23,876 nucleotides of DNA from a virus: IMG/VR virus record IMGVR_UViG_3300006030_000106, positions 1-23,876 of that record; one strand, written 5' to 3'. Positions within the stretch are counted from its first letter, which is position 1, and each line of letters opens with the position of its first letter. A program made the position numbers and the translations under genes. Shown here piece by piece: positions 6,940 through 13,243 of this stretch. The notes beneath the pieces were generated by a model, which had not been told where the DNA came from, ran no database searches, and was given only the letters and a program-made list of their open reading frames with translations.

Positions 6940-7185
6940 TCACTCTCCTTTCTGGGCGGCTGCAGCCGCGACAACCTTCTCGTACTCAAGCTCCCACGCC
7001 GCAGGCTGGGGGACCATTTGATTGGCCTCCCCGCCATACTGGGCCGCGTACTCCTTGGCCCGCTTCTCGGTGATCCCGAACATCCGCTGGCTCATGTGCT
7101 GGCCGACCCACTGCCAGTTCTGGGGCTCTGGGCCAGCCATCGCCGCAGCCAACTCGCGGAAGTGATTCAGAACAGCTTCGTTCAT
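6940..7185 (-). CDS. Unrecognised 81-residue helical protein
   Basis: The product starts at ATG 7185 with AAAGGAGG upstream. The sequence is mostly helical: MNEAVLNHFRELAAAMAG, then WQWVGQHMSQRMFGITEKRA and a C-terminal WELEYEKVVAAAAAQKGE. The segment around MFGITEKRAKEYAAQYGG looks like a small helix-turn-helix-like or UBA-like fold but has no motif I can name. It is one base from the downstream end of the first cassette gene and four bases from the following one, which indicates one operon. Confidence 0.72.
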   Translation of the reverse strand: MNEAVLNHFRELAAAMAGPEPQNWQWVGQHMSQRMFGITEKRAKEYAAQYGGEANQMVPQPAAWELEYEKVVAAAAAQKGE

Positions 7186-7186
7186 C

Positions 7187-7393
7187 TCAAGCCTCCTTTC
7201 GCACGTAACCGTATTTCGGACTACTCACAGAAATCGCGTCACGCTTCTCGCCGTGAACCACGATCGGCGAATCCAGCTTCACGAACACCGAATCGTTTCC
7301 CTTTTGCCAGCCGTGCCAGTACCAGACGCCCTGAACGACGCCCGAGAACTCAGCCCCGAAATACTTCCCGCGAACTCGATCACCCTTTTCCAT
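7187..7393 (-). CDS. Small SH3-like beta-rich protein, first gene after the cassette promoter
   Basis: A 68-residue product, predicted to be mostly beta strands: EKGDRVRGKYFGAEFSGVVQG, then DSVFVKLDSPIVV and KRDAISVS. The pattern of a GDRVRG strand, a GVV turn and a later VKLD strand resembles small SH3/KOW-like barrels found in plasmid and phage proteins, but the function is unknown. The frame is open to 7423. I chose ATG 7393 because it has a near-perfect AAAGGAGG at the right distance. About 37 bases separate this start from the predicted transcription start of the promoter at 7437-7465, so it should be the first gene translated. Confidence 0.74.
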   Translation of the reverse strand: MEKGDRVRGKYFGAEFSGVVQGVWYWHGWQKGNDSVFVKLDSPIVVHGEKRDAISVSSPKYGYVRKEA

Positions 7394-7436
7394 CACCAGC
7401 CTCCTTTCCTCTCGATCACTCATCCCTCACACCACC

Positions 7437-7465
7437 AATATATCCAATCGGCAATACCAAAGCAA
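7437..7465 (-). promoter_or_regulatory. Sigma70-like promoter of the inverted cassette
   Basis: Read on the minus strand, TTGCTT (7460-7465) and TATATT (7437-7442) are separated by 17 bases. Each matches the -35 and -10 consensus well, and the region is AT-rich compared with its surroundings. Transcription would begin near 7430, about 37 bases ahead of the first well-supported start codon at 7393. The exact host consensus is unknown. Confidence 0.6.
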
Positions 7466-7503
7466 GAGGGTGAGACAGAAAAAATCGCCCCTAAAAACGG
7501 CCT

Positions 7504-7530
7504 AGTTTCCAGTATTTCCGACTGGACACT
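7504..7530. promoter_or_regulatory. Imperfect inverted repeat, candidate operator
   Basis: AGTTTCCAGT (7504-7513) and ACTGGACACT (7521-7530) are inverted copies with nine of ten positions matching, around a seven-base spacer. The inner six-base arms (TCCAGT/ACTGGA) are perfect. The repeat lies between the HTH gene and the cassette promoter, roughly 75-100 bases upstream of the predicted transcription start. The dyad spacing suits a dimeric DNA-binding protein, for which the adjacent HTH protein is the obvious candidate. A weak stem-loop at the end of the HTH transcript is the alternative. Confidence 0.45.
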
Positions 7531-7548
7531 TAGTACCGTGAGAAACGG

Positions 7549-7746
7549 CTATTCGCGGGGCCTTCCGGCCGTGGGGTGCCGGCTGAACCGCTCGGCATCT
7601 GCCCGGCGAATGAACCACTGATTTTCGATTCTGAAGGCCCGCACTTTGCCTGTAGAGGCCAGTTGCCTCATCCAGAGCCTGGACACATCTGCCAGCTTTG
7701 CGGCCGTCCCAACGCTCACGTACTCGTCTGGGTTGATTTTGGGCAT
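7549..7746 (-). CDS. Excisionase/MerR-like helix-turn-helix protein
   Basis: A 65-residue product starting at ATG 7746 (MPKINPDEYVSVGTAAKLAD); the frame is open to a GTG at 7776. The pattern VSVGTAAKLADVSRLWMRQL, then GKVRAFRIENQWFIRRADAERF, is the winged HTH of the Xis/AlpA/MerR-like group. In that group an N-terminal helix pair reads DNA and an aromatic W.I...D..RF wing follows. Such small proteins act as excisionases or as transcription regulators. No integrase is in the window, so control of the cassette promoter just downstream is my preferred reading, as inference. No convincing Shine-Dalgarno precedes either start. The gene is divergent from the protease gene; only about 56 bases separate their starts. 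Confidence 0.75.
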   Translation of the reverse strand: MPKINPDEYVSVGTAAKLADVSRLWMRQLASTGKVRAFRIENQWFIRRADAERFSRHPTAGRPRE

Positions 7747-7802
7747 GGCTGCGAAGTCTATGGAACTGCAAGCCACGGGGCAACCATCGGTAGCCTGACT
7801 TT

Positions 7803-8822
7803 ATGGCTAAGTATGACCACATCGACTTCAGCCCGCCCGCCGGCGTCCGCGAGGAGGCGGCGAAAGGACTTGCATGGCGAGACGAACACGGCCGCGGAGG
7901 CACGGCTGTCGGCGTGGCTCGCGCCCGCGACCTCTCGAACGGAACGAACATCTCGCCCGACACGGCGAAGCGGATGGCGAGCTACTTCGCCCGACACGAA
8001 GTGGACAAGCAAGGCGAAGGCTGGAGCCCAGGACAAGACGGGTTCCCGAGTGCGGGCCGGATCGCGTGGGCTCTCTGGGGCGGCGACCCCGGCCAAGCGT
8101 GGGCGAGCAAACTGACCAAGCAGATCGAAGCAGCAGACGAGGAGGCGAGGAGCATCATGGGCAACATTGAACGCCGGTCCCTAGCGATCGACACGGTTGA
8201 GTCAGCGGTTCCGCTGCTGGCCGTCGAGTCGCGGTGTGAAGAGGGCGAGACCTGCGAGCGCGAGTGGATCGTCGGCTATGCGGCGAAGTTCGGCGTCAAC
8301 TCGCTCGTGCTCGGGGACTTTGTGGAGCGGATTGACCCCGGTGCGTTCGGCATCGTCAGCGAGCGGCGTGGCCGGCGGCAGCCGCTCGAGACAAGGGCTT
8401 TGTGGAACCACGACGCCAATTTCCCACTGGCCCGTTTTCCCGGCACGCTGAAGATGAGCGTCGACGAGGTTGGGCTCCGCTACGAGTTTCCGGTGCCCGA
8501 CACGACCTACGGGCGGGACATCGCCAGCAACATCCGCGCGGGCATCGTCAAGGGCTCGTCGTTCTCGTTCACTGTGCCGAGCGGCGGCGACTCGTGGAGC
8601 GTGGAGGACGGGCGAAGCATTCGCACGATTCAACGCATTGACTCGCTTCTCGATGTTGGCCCGGTGACGTTCCCCGCGTATCCCGATGCCGATGTGAAGG
8701 TTGCACAGCGGAGCTACCAGCACTTTCGGAACGGGCAGCAGCGGCACCGCAAGGCTGCCGCACACATGGCGACGCGGGCCGCGTTTTACCGCGATTTCCT
8801 GGGGAAGTATGGCAGCAAGTAG
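7803..8822 (+). CDS. HK97-family prohead protease with extra N-terminal domain
   Basis: The product is 339 residues. The C-terminal part (about 120-300) is the capsid maturation protease. It shows WIVGYAAKFG, FVERIDPGAF, the catalytic His in ALWNHD (H203), the serine in VKGSSFSF (S253 by alignment with the usual GMSFGF) and the closing DVGPVTFPAYPD. HK97-type proteases are usually about 200-230 residues. Here a separate domain of about 110 residues precedes it, with ARDLSNGTNISPDTAKRMAS, YFARHEVDKQ and SAGRIAWALWGGDPGQAWA. I have seen this RHE...GRIAW..WGGD pattern in other phage proteins but know no function. ATG 8157 (M119), with GGAGGCGAGGAG just before it, could allow the protease domain to be made alone. 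The start at 7803 has a weak ribosome binding site. Confidence 0.9.
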   Translation: MAKYDHIDFSPPAGVREEAAKGLAWRDEHGRGGTAVGVARARDLSNGTNISPDTAKRMASYFARHEVDKQGEGWSPGQDGFPSAGRIAWALWGGDPGQAWASKLTKQIEAADEEARSIMGNIERRSLAIDTVESAVPLLAVESRCEEGETCEREWIVGYAAKFGVNSLVLGDFVERIDPGAFGIVSERRGRRQPLETRALWNHDANFPLARFPGTLKMSVDEVGLRYEFPVPDTTYGRDIASNIRAGIVKGSSFSFTVPSGGDSWSVEDGRSIRTIQRIDSLLDVGPVTFPAYPDADVKVAQRSYQHFRNGQQRHRKAAAHMATRAAFYRDFLGKYGSK

Positions 8823-8997
8823 CGGCGACTCCTGCACAAAGTGCCGCAAGGGTCGCCTTGCGGTCGCCTCAAGTCAGCGCAGTGGCGAGTATCAGACTCG
8901 CTACTTGCGATGCAATCGGTGCGGCAACACCGACAAGCAGATCGTGCACGGCGGTGAGATTCGCCGCACGAAGTCTTTTACTGCCGCCGCATCGTAA
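8809..8997 (+). CDS. Small zinc-ribbon protein
   Basis: A 62-residue product overlapping the protease stop by 14 bases, with ATG 8809 preceded by GGGGA. It contains SCTKCRKG near the N-terminus and RYLRCNRCGNTDK about 26 residues later. This CxxC...CxxC arrangement is that of a zinc ribbon, where four Cys hold one zinc. The rest is short and basic. Similar tiny zinc ribbons are known from phage late regions, but the role is not. It may bind nucleic acid or assist capsid assembly; nothing in the sequence decides this. Confidence 0.72.
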   Translation: MAASSGDSCTKCRKGRLAVASSQRSGEYQTRYLRCNRCGNTDKQIVHGGEIRRTKSFTAAAS

Positions 8998-8998
8998 C

Positions 8999-9062
8999 TG
9001 CGGGGTTTTGAGACTGGCTCCATAGGTTCGGGATAGGCGGCGATTGGTCGCCACACCCCGCA
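8999..9062 (+). promoter_or_regulatory. Structured leader of the major capsid gene
   Basis: TGCGGGGT (8999-9006) is perfectly complementary to ACCCCGCA (9055-9062). Inside this closing stem, GGCGA (9039-9043) pairs with TCGCC (9048-9052) around a TTGG loop. The outer stem ends one base before the AGGAG ribosome binding site (9064-9068). An RNA fold here could protect the transcript or tune initiation on the most abundant virion protein. Confidence 0.45.
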
Positions 9063-9076
9063 CAGGAGCTTCCCTC

Positions 9077-10441
9077 GTGGACAAGATCAAGGCACTGCTC
9101 GAAGAACTGGCCGCCGTCGTTGCTGAGATGGAAGCGATGACCGAAGACGCCCCCGAGGGCGAGGCCCCTGCCGAGCCGATGACCGAAGAGCAAGAGGCGT
9201 CGCTCCGGTCCCTTGAAGCTAAGGCCGACAAGCTCCGCGAGCGGATCGAGTTCCTGTCTCGCGTTCAGTCCAAGGAGCTTGAGCTCCGCGCCGTGCTGGA
9301 GCGTGGTGCTCCTGCCCGCAAGGTCGAGACAAAGACCGAGACCCCCGAGGAGGCTCCCGCCGTGGAAAGCCGCGCGAAGATTTTTCCGGTTCAGAATCAC
9401 CGCCCCCTCAAGGCGTTTCGCTCTGCCGAGTCGGCGTACCGCGCCGGCATGTCGGTTCGTGCCACGCTTTTTGGTGACGCCGAGGCTCGCCGGTGGTGCG
9501 AAGATCACGGCGTTGAAACCCGCGCCCAGTCCGGCGGGATCAATTCGCTCGGCGGTGCGCTGACGAATCCCGAGCTGTCTGGCGAGATCGTCCGACTCGT
9601 TGAGGAGTATGGGGCGTACCAAGCCAACGCTCGCGTTGTGACGATGAACAGCGACACGCTGCTCATCGCTCGTCGAACGGGCGGGCTCTCGGCTCGTGCC
9701 ATCGGCGAGAACGCCGCCCCGCTGACCAGCGACGCGACGTTTGACAACGTGCAGCTGGTCGCCAAGCTCTGGGGCGTCGACAACCGCGTGCCTGTCTCGC
9801 TCGTCGAAGACTCGGTCATCGACCTTGCTGATGCAATGGCAGTCGAGGTGGCGCAAGCCTTCGCAGAAACGTATGACCGCGTCGGCTTTGTCGGAACCGG
9901 GGCTGGCACCGACCACGGGATCGTGGGCGTGGCGACGGCGATTGTTGATGGCACCCACAGTGCCAGCGTGGTGACGGCTGCCAGCGGAAATACCACCTTC
10001 GACTCGCTCGACCTGCTCGACTTCACGAACGTGGTCGCGAAGCTCCCGTTGTATGCTCGCAATCGAAATGCGAAGTGGTACGTGAGCCCGGCGGGCTACG
10101 GCTCCTCCATGCTGCGGCTGATGATGGCGGCTTCCGGTAACAACCGGGCCGACGTTGCTGCCGGTGCGAACTTGCAGTTCCTCGGCTTCGATGTGGTGCT
10201 TGTGCATCCGCTTGAGTCGGCTCTTACTAGCACGACTGGCAAAGTGGCCTGCCTGTTCGGCGACCTCTCGCAGGCCGCCACGATGGGCATCCGCCGCGAA
10301 GTTAGCATCAAGACCGACGCCAGCCGGTTCATTGAGTACGACCAGCTTTTGACTTTTGCGACGGCCCGCATGGCTTCGGTTGCTCACGACCTGGGCTCCA
10401 CGACCGCTGCTGGCCCGATGGTGGCTCTCAAGTTCGCCTGA
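9077..10441 (+). CDS. Major capsid protein, HK97 fold
   Basis: The product is 454 residues from GTG 9077, chosen because AGGAG stands eight bases upstream; the frame also contains a TTG at 9044. The first 110 or so residues are helical and acidic (KIKALLEELAAVVAEMEAM, then EASLRSLEAKADKLRERIEF). This matches the scaffold-like delta domain that the prohead protease removes. The capsid part follows with SGGINSLGGALTNPELSGEI, LLIARRTGGLSARAIGEN, VDNRVPVSLVEDS, the GTGAGTDHGIVG loop and the late VLVHPLESA and ATMGIRREV strands. These are the usual landmarks of HK97-type capsid proteins with the expected length. It follows the protease and precedes the probable decoration gene. Confidence 0.93.
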   Translation: MDKIKALLEELAAVVAEMEAMTEDAPEGEAPAEPMTEEQEASLRSLEAKADKLRERIEFLSRVQSKELELRAVLERGAPARKVETKTETPEEAPAVESRAKIFPVQNHRPLKAFRSAESAYRAGMSVRATLFGDAEARRWCEDHGVETRAQSGGINSLGGALTNPELSGEIVRLVEEYGAYQANARVVTMNSDTLLIARRTGGLSARAIGENAAPLTSDATFDNVQLVAKLWGVDNRVPVSLVEDSVIDLADAMAVEVAQAFAETYDRVGFVGTGAGTDHGIVGVATAIVDGTHSASVVTAASGNTTFDSLDLLDFTNVVAKLPLYARNRNAKWYVSPAGYGSSMLRLMMAASGNNRADVAAGANLQFLGFDVVLVHPLESALTSTTGKVACLFGDLSQAATMGIRREVSIKTDASRFIEYDQLLTFATARMASVAHDLGSTTAAGPMVALKFA

Positions 10442-10470
10442 ACCTTCCCTTTGACTTAGGAGACTGACCC

Positions 10471-10899
10471 TTGAACTTTCTCGAAGCCACCAAAACCGTT
10501 GTTGGCACCACTGTCACATCGGCAGCCGGCACGGCGACTTTGACCATTGATACCCTTGGCTACAGCTACGCGTCGATTGACGTTGTTGTCGCGGTGAGCG
10601 CCACGCCGGCCAATACCGCTGCGAGCATCCTCAACGTGTTGACGCTTTCGCAGGGCGACACCACCACGGCTGGTTCTAGCGTCTACACCGTGGCGGCTCC
10701 CGCCGCGAGCGTGGCCGTGACGGCTCAGCCTTCGGTTGTGCGGCTGGATGTCGACTGCCGCGGCAAGAGCCGTTACCTCAAGATCGACGCCACGCCGGCG
10801 ACCAGCCTTGCCACGACCATCCTGGCGCGGCTTGGAAGGGGCGAGGTCGGCCCCGAGTCGGCTTCTGCTAAGGGCGTCTTGTCGAAGTATTCTGGCTGA
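10471..10899 (+). CDS. Probable capsid decoration or other abundant virion protein
   Basis: A 142-residue product from TTG 10471 with AGGAG eight bases upstream. The sequence is Ala/Thr/Val-rich and beta-strand-like: TTVTSAAGTATLTIDTLGY, then SIDVVVAVSATPA and a C-terminal RYLKIDATPATSLATTILARL. I do not recognise a family. Its place directly after the major capsid gene, its small size and the strong intrinsic terminator right after it fit a head decoration or cement protein made in amounts similar to the capsid protein. This role is inference from context. Confidence 0.7.
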   Translation: MNFLEATKTVVGTTVTSAAGTATLTIDTLGYSYASIDVVVAVSATPANTAASILNVLTLSQGDTTTAGSSVYTVAAPAASVAVTAQPSVVRLDVDCRGKSRYLKIDATPATSLATTILARLGRGEVGPESASAKGVLSKYSG

Positions 10900-10926
10900 T
10901 GTTCTTGACAGCCCAGCGACAGTATG

Positions 10927-10967
10927 TGGCGGATGCGGAACTTTCCCGCATCCGCCATTTACTTTTG
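10927..10967 (+). terminator. Intrinsic terminator after the capsid genes
   Basis: TGGCGGATGCGG (10927-10938) is perfectly complementary to CCGCATCCGCCA (10946-10957), giving a 12-base-pair stem with a seven-base loop. TTTACTTTT follows at 10958-10966. It lies 27 bases after the stop of the decoration candidate and just ahead of the glycosyltransferase start at 10978. It probably lowers transcription of the downstream genes compared with the capsid gene. Confidence 0.85.
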
Positions 10968-10977
10968 CGAGGGCTTC

Positions 10978-11712
10978 ATGATCGTCAAGGTGGGATCGAC
11001 CGACGTTGATGTCCGTATTGAGTGCGTGATGAGCGGGCCGCGCTTCGGTCCCCTTGCGAATGTCTTCGGCTGGGCTCAGGCGCTCATGCCGCTCGGCATC
11101 CGCCCTACGCTGGGGCAGGGAGCCCTCTGGGGGCAAGTGCTTCAGCGGTGCATTGAGCAGTTCGTGGACTCAACCGAGTTCATTTTGTGCACCGACATGG
11201 ATTCTTTCTGGGATCGCAAAACCGTCGAGGAGTTGGTGTCGATAGCGTTGGCGCTTCAGTGTGACGCCCTGGCACCGATGCAAGTCAAACGGGAGGACGG
11301 TCGCCCGATGTTTACGCTGCCCGGCACGCTCGACAAGCCGCCAGACGGTGGGTCAACGGAGCTGCCGATGTCGTGGTTTGCGGAGCCTGTGCAGGAGGTG
11401 GACTCGGCCCACTTCGGCTGCACGCTCATCTCAACCAAGGCGTTGAAGCGAACGCCGAAACCCTGGTTTCAAGACCAGCCTAACGCAGCCGGCGAGTACG
11501 GCGACGGACGAATTGACGCCGACATTCACTTCTGGCGGCAATTCAGGGCCGCAGGGAATCGCCTCTACATCACGCCTCGCGTCTGTATCGGGCATGGCGA
11601 GTGGGTGGCGGTCTGGCCCGGCAAAGACCTTCAGAAACCCGTGTTTCAGTACACAGGCGACTACAACGCCAATGGTAAACCCAAAACTGCGTGGAGTGTG
11701 CCGCCATCGTGA
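10978..11712 (+). CDS. Glycosyltransferase-like protein (GT-A fold)
   Basis: A 244-residue product starting at ATG 10978, the first good start after the terminator, with GAGGG just upstream; the frame is open further back through the terminator stem. FILCTDMDSFWD (residues 68-79) carries the D73/D75 metal-binding DxD of GT-A enzymes. Later come DSAHFGCTLIS (142-152), PWF (162-164), GRIDADIHFWRQFRAAGN (177-194) and the His in CIGHGEW (H206). The order fits family-2-like glycosyltransferases: nucleotide-sugar site, substrate loop, acidic xED-like base (D180 or D182) and metal-binding His. It has no membrane segment. The sugar and acceptor are unknown. It overlaps the next gene (GTGA). A glycosyltransferase inside the head module suggests modification of virion proteins; DNA or host-surface modification are alternatives. 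Confidence 0.78.
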   Translation: MIVKVGSTDVDVRIECVMSGPRFGPLANVFGWAQALMPLGIRPTLGQGALWGQVLQRCIEQFVDSTEFILCTDMDSFWDRKTVEELVSIALALQCDALAPMQVKREDGRPMFTLPGTLDKPPDGGSTELPMSWFAEPVQEVDSAHFGCTLISTKALKRTPKPWFQDQPNAAGEYGDGRIDADIHFWRQFRAAGNRLYITPRVCIGHGEWVAVWPGKDLQKPVFQYTGDYNANGKPKTAWSVPPS

Positions 11713-11948
11713 AAATAAAACTGAGGAAGAACTACTCGACCTATCGCGTCGGCGCGGTAATCGACTGTGAGGACGAGACGGCCAAGCGGCTCATTCGTGA
11801 CGGCATCGCCGAACGCGACGGGCAGCTTGACCTCATCGAGACGGCGAGCGTCGAGCCGGCAGGCGAGCGAGCCGACCTGACACCGAGGAAGCGAGGGCGA
11901 CCGCGTGCGGTATCGAAGTCTGAAGACGCTGACGCAGCCGGCGGCTGA
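11709..11948 (+). CDS. Small head-module protein with AT-hook-like tail
   Basis: A 79-residue product from GTG 11709, inside the stop of the previous gene, so translation is probably coupled. The N-terminal part (VKIKLRKNYSTYRVGAVIDC, then ETAKRLIRDGIAE) is a small beta-rich domain often seen near HK97-type head genes, where a strand, a YR.G.VID turn and an A..LI..G.AE helix recur. I know no function for it. The C-terminus is disordered and basic and contains KRGRPRA, an AT-hook-like RGRP core, followed by an acidic end. The 3' end overlaps the start of the connector gene. Confidence 0.75.
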   Translation: MKIKLRKNYSTYRVGAVIDCEDETAKRLIRDGIAERDGQLDLIETASVEPAGERADLTPRKRGRPRAVSKSEDADAAGG

Positions 11949-12501
11949 GCCTGTGTCACTCTCAGAGGCGAAGCAGCATTGCCGCGTCGATACTGACAGC
12001 GACGATGCCTACATCGGCTCCCTGATTGCAGCGGCGAGGGAGTGGTGCGAGGCATACTGCGACGAGACGTTCGTGCATACGCGGTACAAGATGACGCTCG
12101 ACTCGTTTCCCACCGAGATCGAGCTTCCCCGCCCGCCAATGGCGACTGCCGGCACAGCGACCGCGGTGGTCGTGACCTACACGCTTGAAAACCAGACGAC
12201 GGCGGTGCTTTCGACGAGCGAGTACCGGGTGGACCGCGACGCGACGCCCGGCGTCTTGCGGACGAACTACAACGGCTCCTGGCCCTCGCATCTGCTCGAC
12301 TACAACGCGGTGACGGTCACGTGGTGGGGTGGCCGCGACGGTGACGCGTCGAGCCTGCCGCAGCGGTTCAAGTCGGCGGTGCTCTGGCTTGTGGGGTACT
12401 GGTATGAACGCCGCATGGCGGCGGAATCCGTCAACCTCAGCGAGATACCTTTTGGCGTCAAGAGCCTGCTCGATAGTGCGAAGTGGGGTGCCTACCGATG
12501 A
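11905..12501 (+). CDS. Head-tail connector protein, gp6-like
   Basis: A 198-residue product from GTG 11905, with GCGAGGG upstream. It shows the usual features of the gp6/YqbG-type adaptor that docks under the portal. The N-terminus has a helix-forming VSLSEAKQHCRVDTDSDDAY and then IGSLIAAAREWCEAYCDETF. A middle beta part follows with IELPRPPMA, and a C-terminal helix contains LPQRFKSAVLWLVGYWYERR. The length is typical. Four Cys are present, none in a metal-site pattern. The stop overlaps the next start (ATGA). Order relative to capsid, closure and completion genes supports the call. Confidence 0.86.
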   Translation: MRYRSLKTLTQPAAEPVSLSEAKQHCRVDTDSDDAYIGSLIAAAREWCEAYCDETFVHTRYKMTLDSFPTEIELPRPPMATAGTATAVVVTYTLENQTTAVLSTSEYRVDRDATPGVLRTNYNGSWPSHLLDYNAVTVTWWGGRDGDASSLPQRFKSAVLWLVGYWYERRMAAESVNLSEIPFGVKSLLDSAKWGAYR

Positions 12502-12926
12502 GCATCAAAGGAAAGTTTGCCGTCGATGTGCAGTTCACAGACTCGACTACTGATGGGAACGTCAAGTCGCTCAAGACGATCGCGCTACAGCACGCGACGG
12601 AGTATGACTTTGGCAAAATTGCCATCATCACCGGCACCTGCGGAACGGCTGTCATCAACGTCGACTGCAACTCGCCGGGCTATCGCGACGCCGCTGGCGA
12701 CCTCGTGACGTTTTCAAGCATCAGCCGCGTGGCGTTCTCGGCAGGCGGCAGCGAGCTCGTGCGGTGTGCAAGCGATCAGTTTGACACGGTCGGCTATGCC
12801 ATGACGCTGTACTCGCGTGCCGGCCAAGTAGCCGTGTCCGAGTGCATCGAAGACAACGAGTTTGAGATCGGCGTCGCCGCGACTGCCGGAACCGCGTCCT
12901 ACACTCTGGTGCTCTACGGCTCATGA
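12498..12926 (+). CDS. Unrecognised beta-rich head-module protein
   Basis: A 142-residue product from ATG 12498, which overlaps the connector stop (ATGA); the frame is open to 12483. The sequence is predicted to be mostly strands: KFAVDVQFTDSTTDGNVKSL, then KIAIITGTCGTAVINVDCNS, SRVAFSAGGSELVRCASDQF and a final ASYTLVLYGS. The size and beta-rich character resemble the decoration candidate after the capsid gene, though I see no clear sequence identity. Four Cys are present. It sits between the connector and closure genes, an uncommon place for an extra gene, so it is probably a virion protein of unknown role. Confidence 0.72.
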   Translation: MSIKGKFAVDVQFTDSTTDGNVKSLKTIALQHATEYDFGKIAIITGTCGTAVINVDCNSPGYRDAAGDLVTFSSISRVAFSAGGSELVRCASDQFDTVGYAMTLYSRAGQVAVSECIEDNEFEIGVAATAGTASYTLVLYGS

Positions 12927-13243
12927 TTGACCCAGGACGCCTGCGCGAGCGGATCACGATTCAGCAGGCGACCGAGACGCGGAACGCCATTGGCGAGTCT
13001 ACGCAAACGTGGGCGACCTTTTCCCAGCGATGGGCCAGCGTCGACGGCATTAGTGCTCGCGAGTTTCTGACCAGCGGCCAGCAGCAGACGGAAATCACGC
13101 ACCGAGTGCGTATGCGATACCTCGCCGGCCTCAACTCCACGATGCGTGTGCTCTGGCGTGGCCGGGTGCTCGAGATCGCCTCGTGCCTGGAGCACGCAAA
13201 CCGCAGCGAGCATGAACTGCTCTGTACGGAGAGGGTGGATTGA
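12923..13243 (+). CDS. Head closure protein (phage head-tail joining family)
   Basis: A 106-residue product from ATG 12923 (ATGA overlap). The sequence has the pattern of the SPP1 gp16 / HK97-type joining family. The N-terminus MIDPGRLRERITIQQATETR is followed by a WATFSQRWASVDGISAREFL segment, THRVRMRYLAGL, and a final RVLEIASCLEHANRSEHELL strand pair. These proteins form the ring that closes the connector and keeps DNA in the head until injection. Length and place are typical. The stop TGA overlaps the next ATG by one base. Confidence 0.88.
   Translation: MIDPGRLRERITIQQATETRNAIGESTQTWATFSQRWASVDGISAREFLTSGQQQTEITHRVRMRYLAGLNSTMRVLWRGRVLEIASCLEHANRSEHELLCTERVD

Noticed and set aside
5781-7473. 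Plus-strand open frames (up to 238 codons) across the inverted cassette
   Set aside because: The minus-strand genes have strong ribosome binding sites and recognisable families; the plus-strand frames have neither.
7536-7548. Short dyad CCGT/ACGG next to the HTH stop
   Set aside because: Arms of four bases in GC-rich DNA are expected by chance.
7747-7802. Forward promoter for the protease and capsid genes in the gap next to the HTH gene
   Set aside because: TTGGGC and TATGGA nearby are only 14 bases apart, and no better pair of boxes was found.
9008-9036. Promoter ahead of the capsid gene (TTGAGA with GGATAG)
   Set aside because: The -10 match is poor, and the region is better explained by the paired leader.
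8978-10387. Minus-strand open frame of 469 codons opposite the capsid gene
   Set aside because: The composition is unlike a folded protein (very rich in Arg, His and Gly), it has no ribosome binding site, and it lies entirely over the capsid gene.
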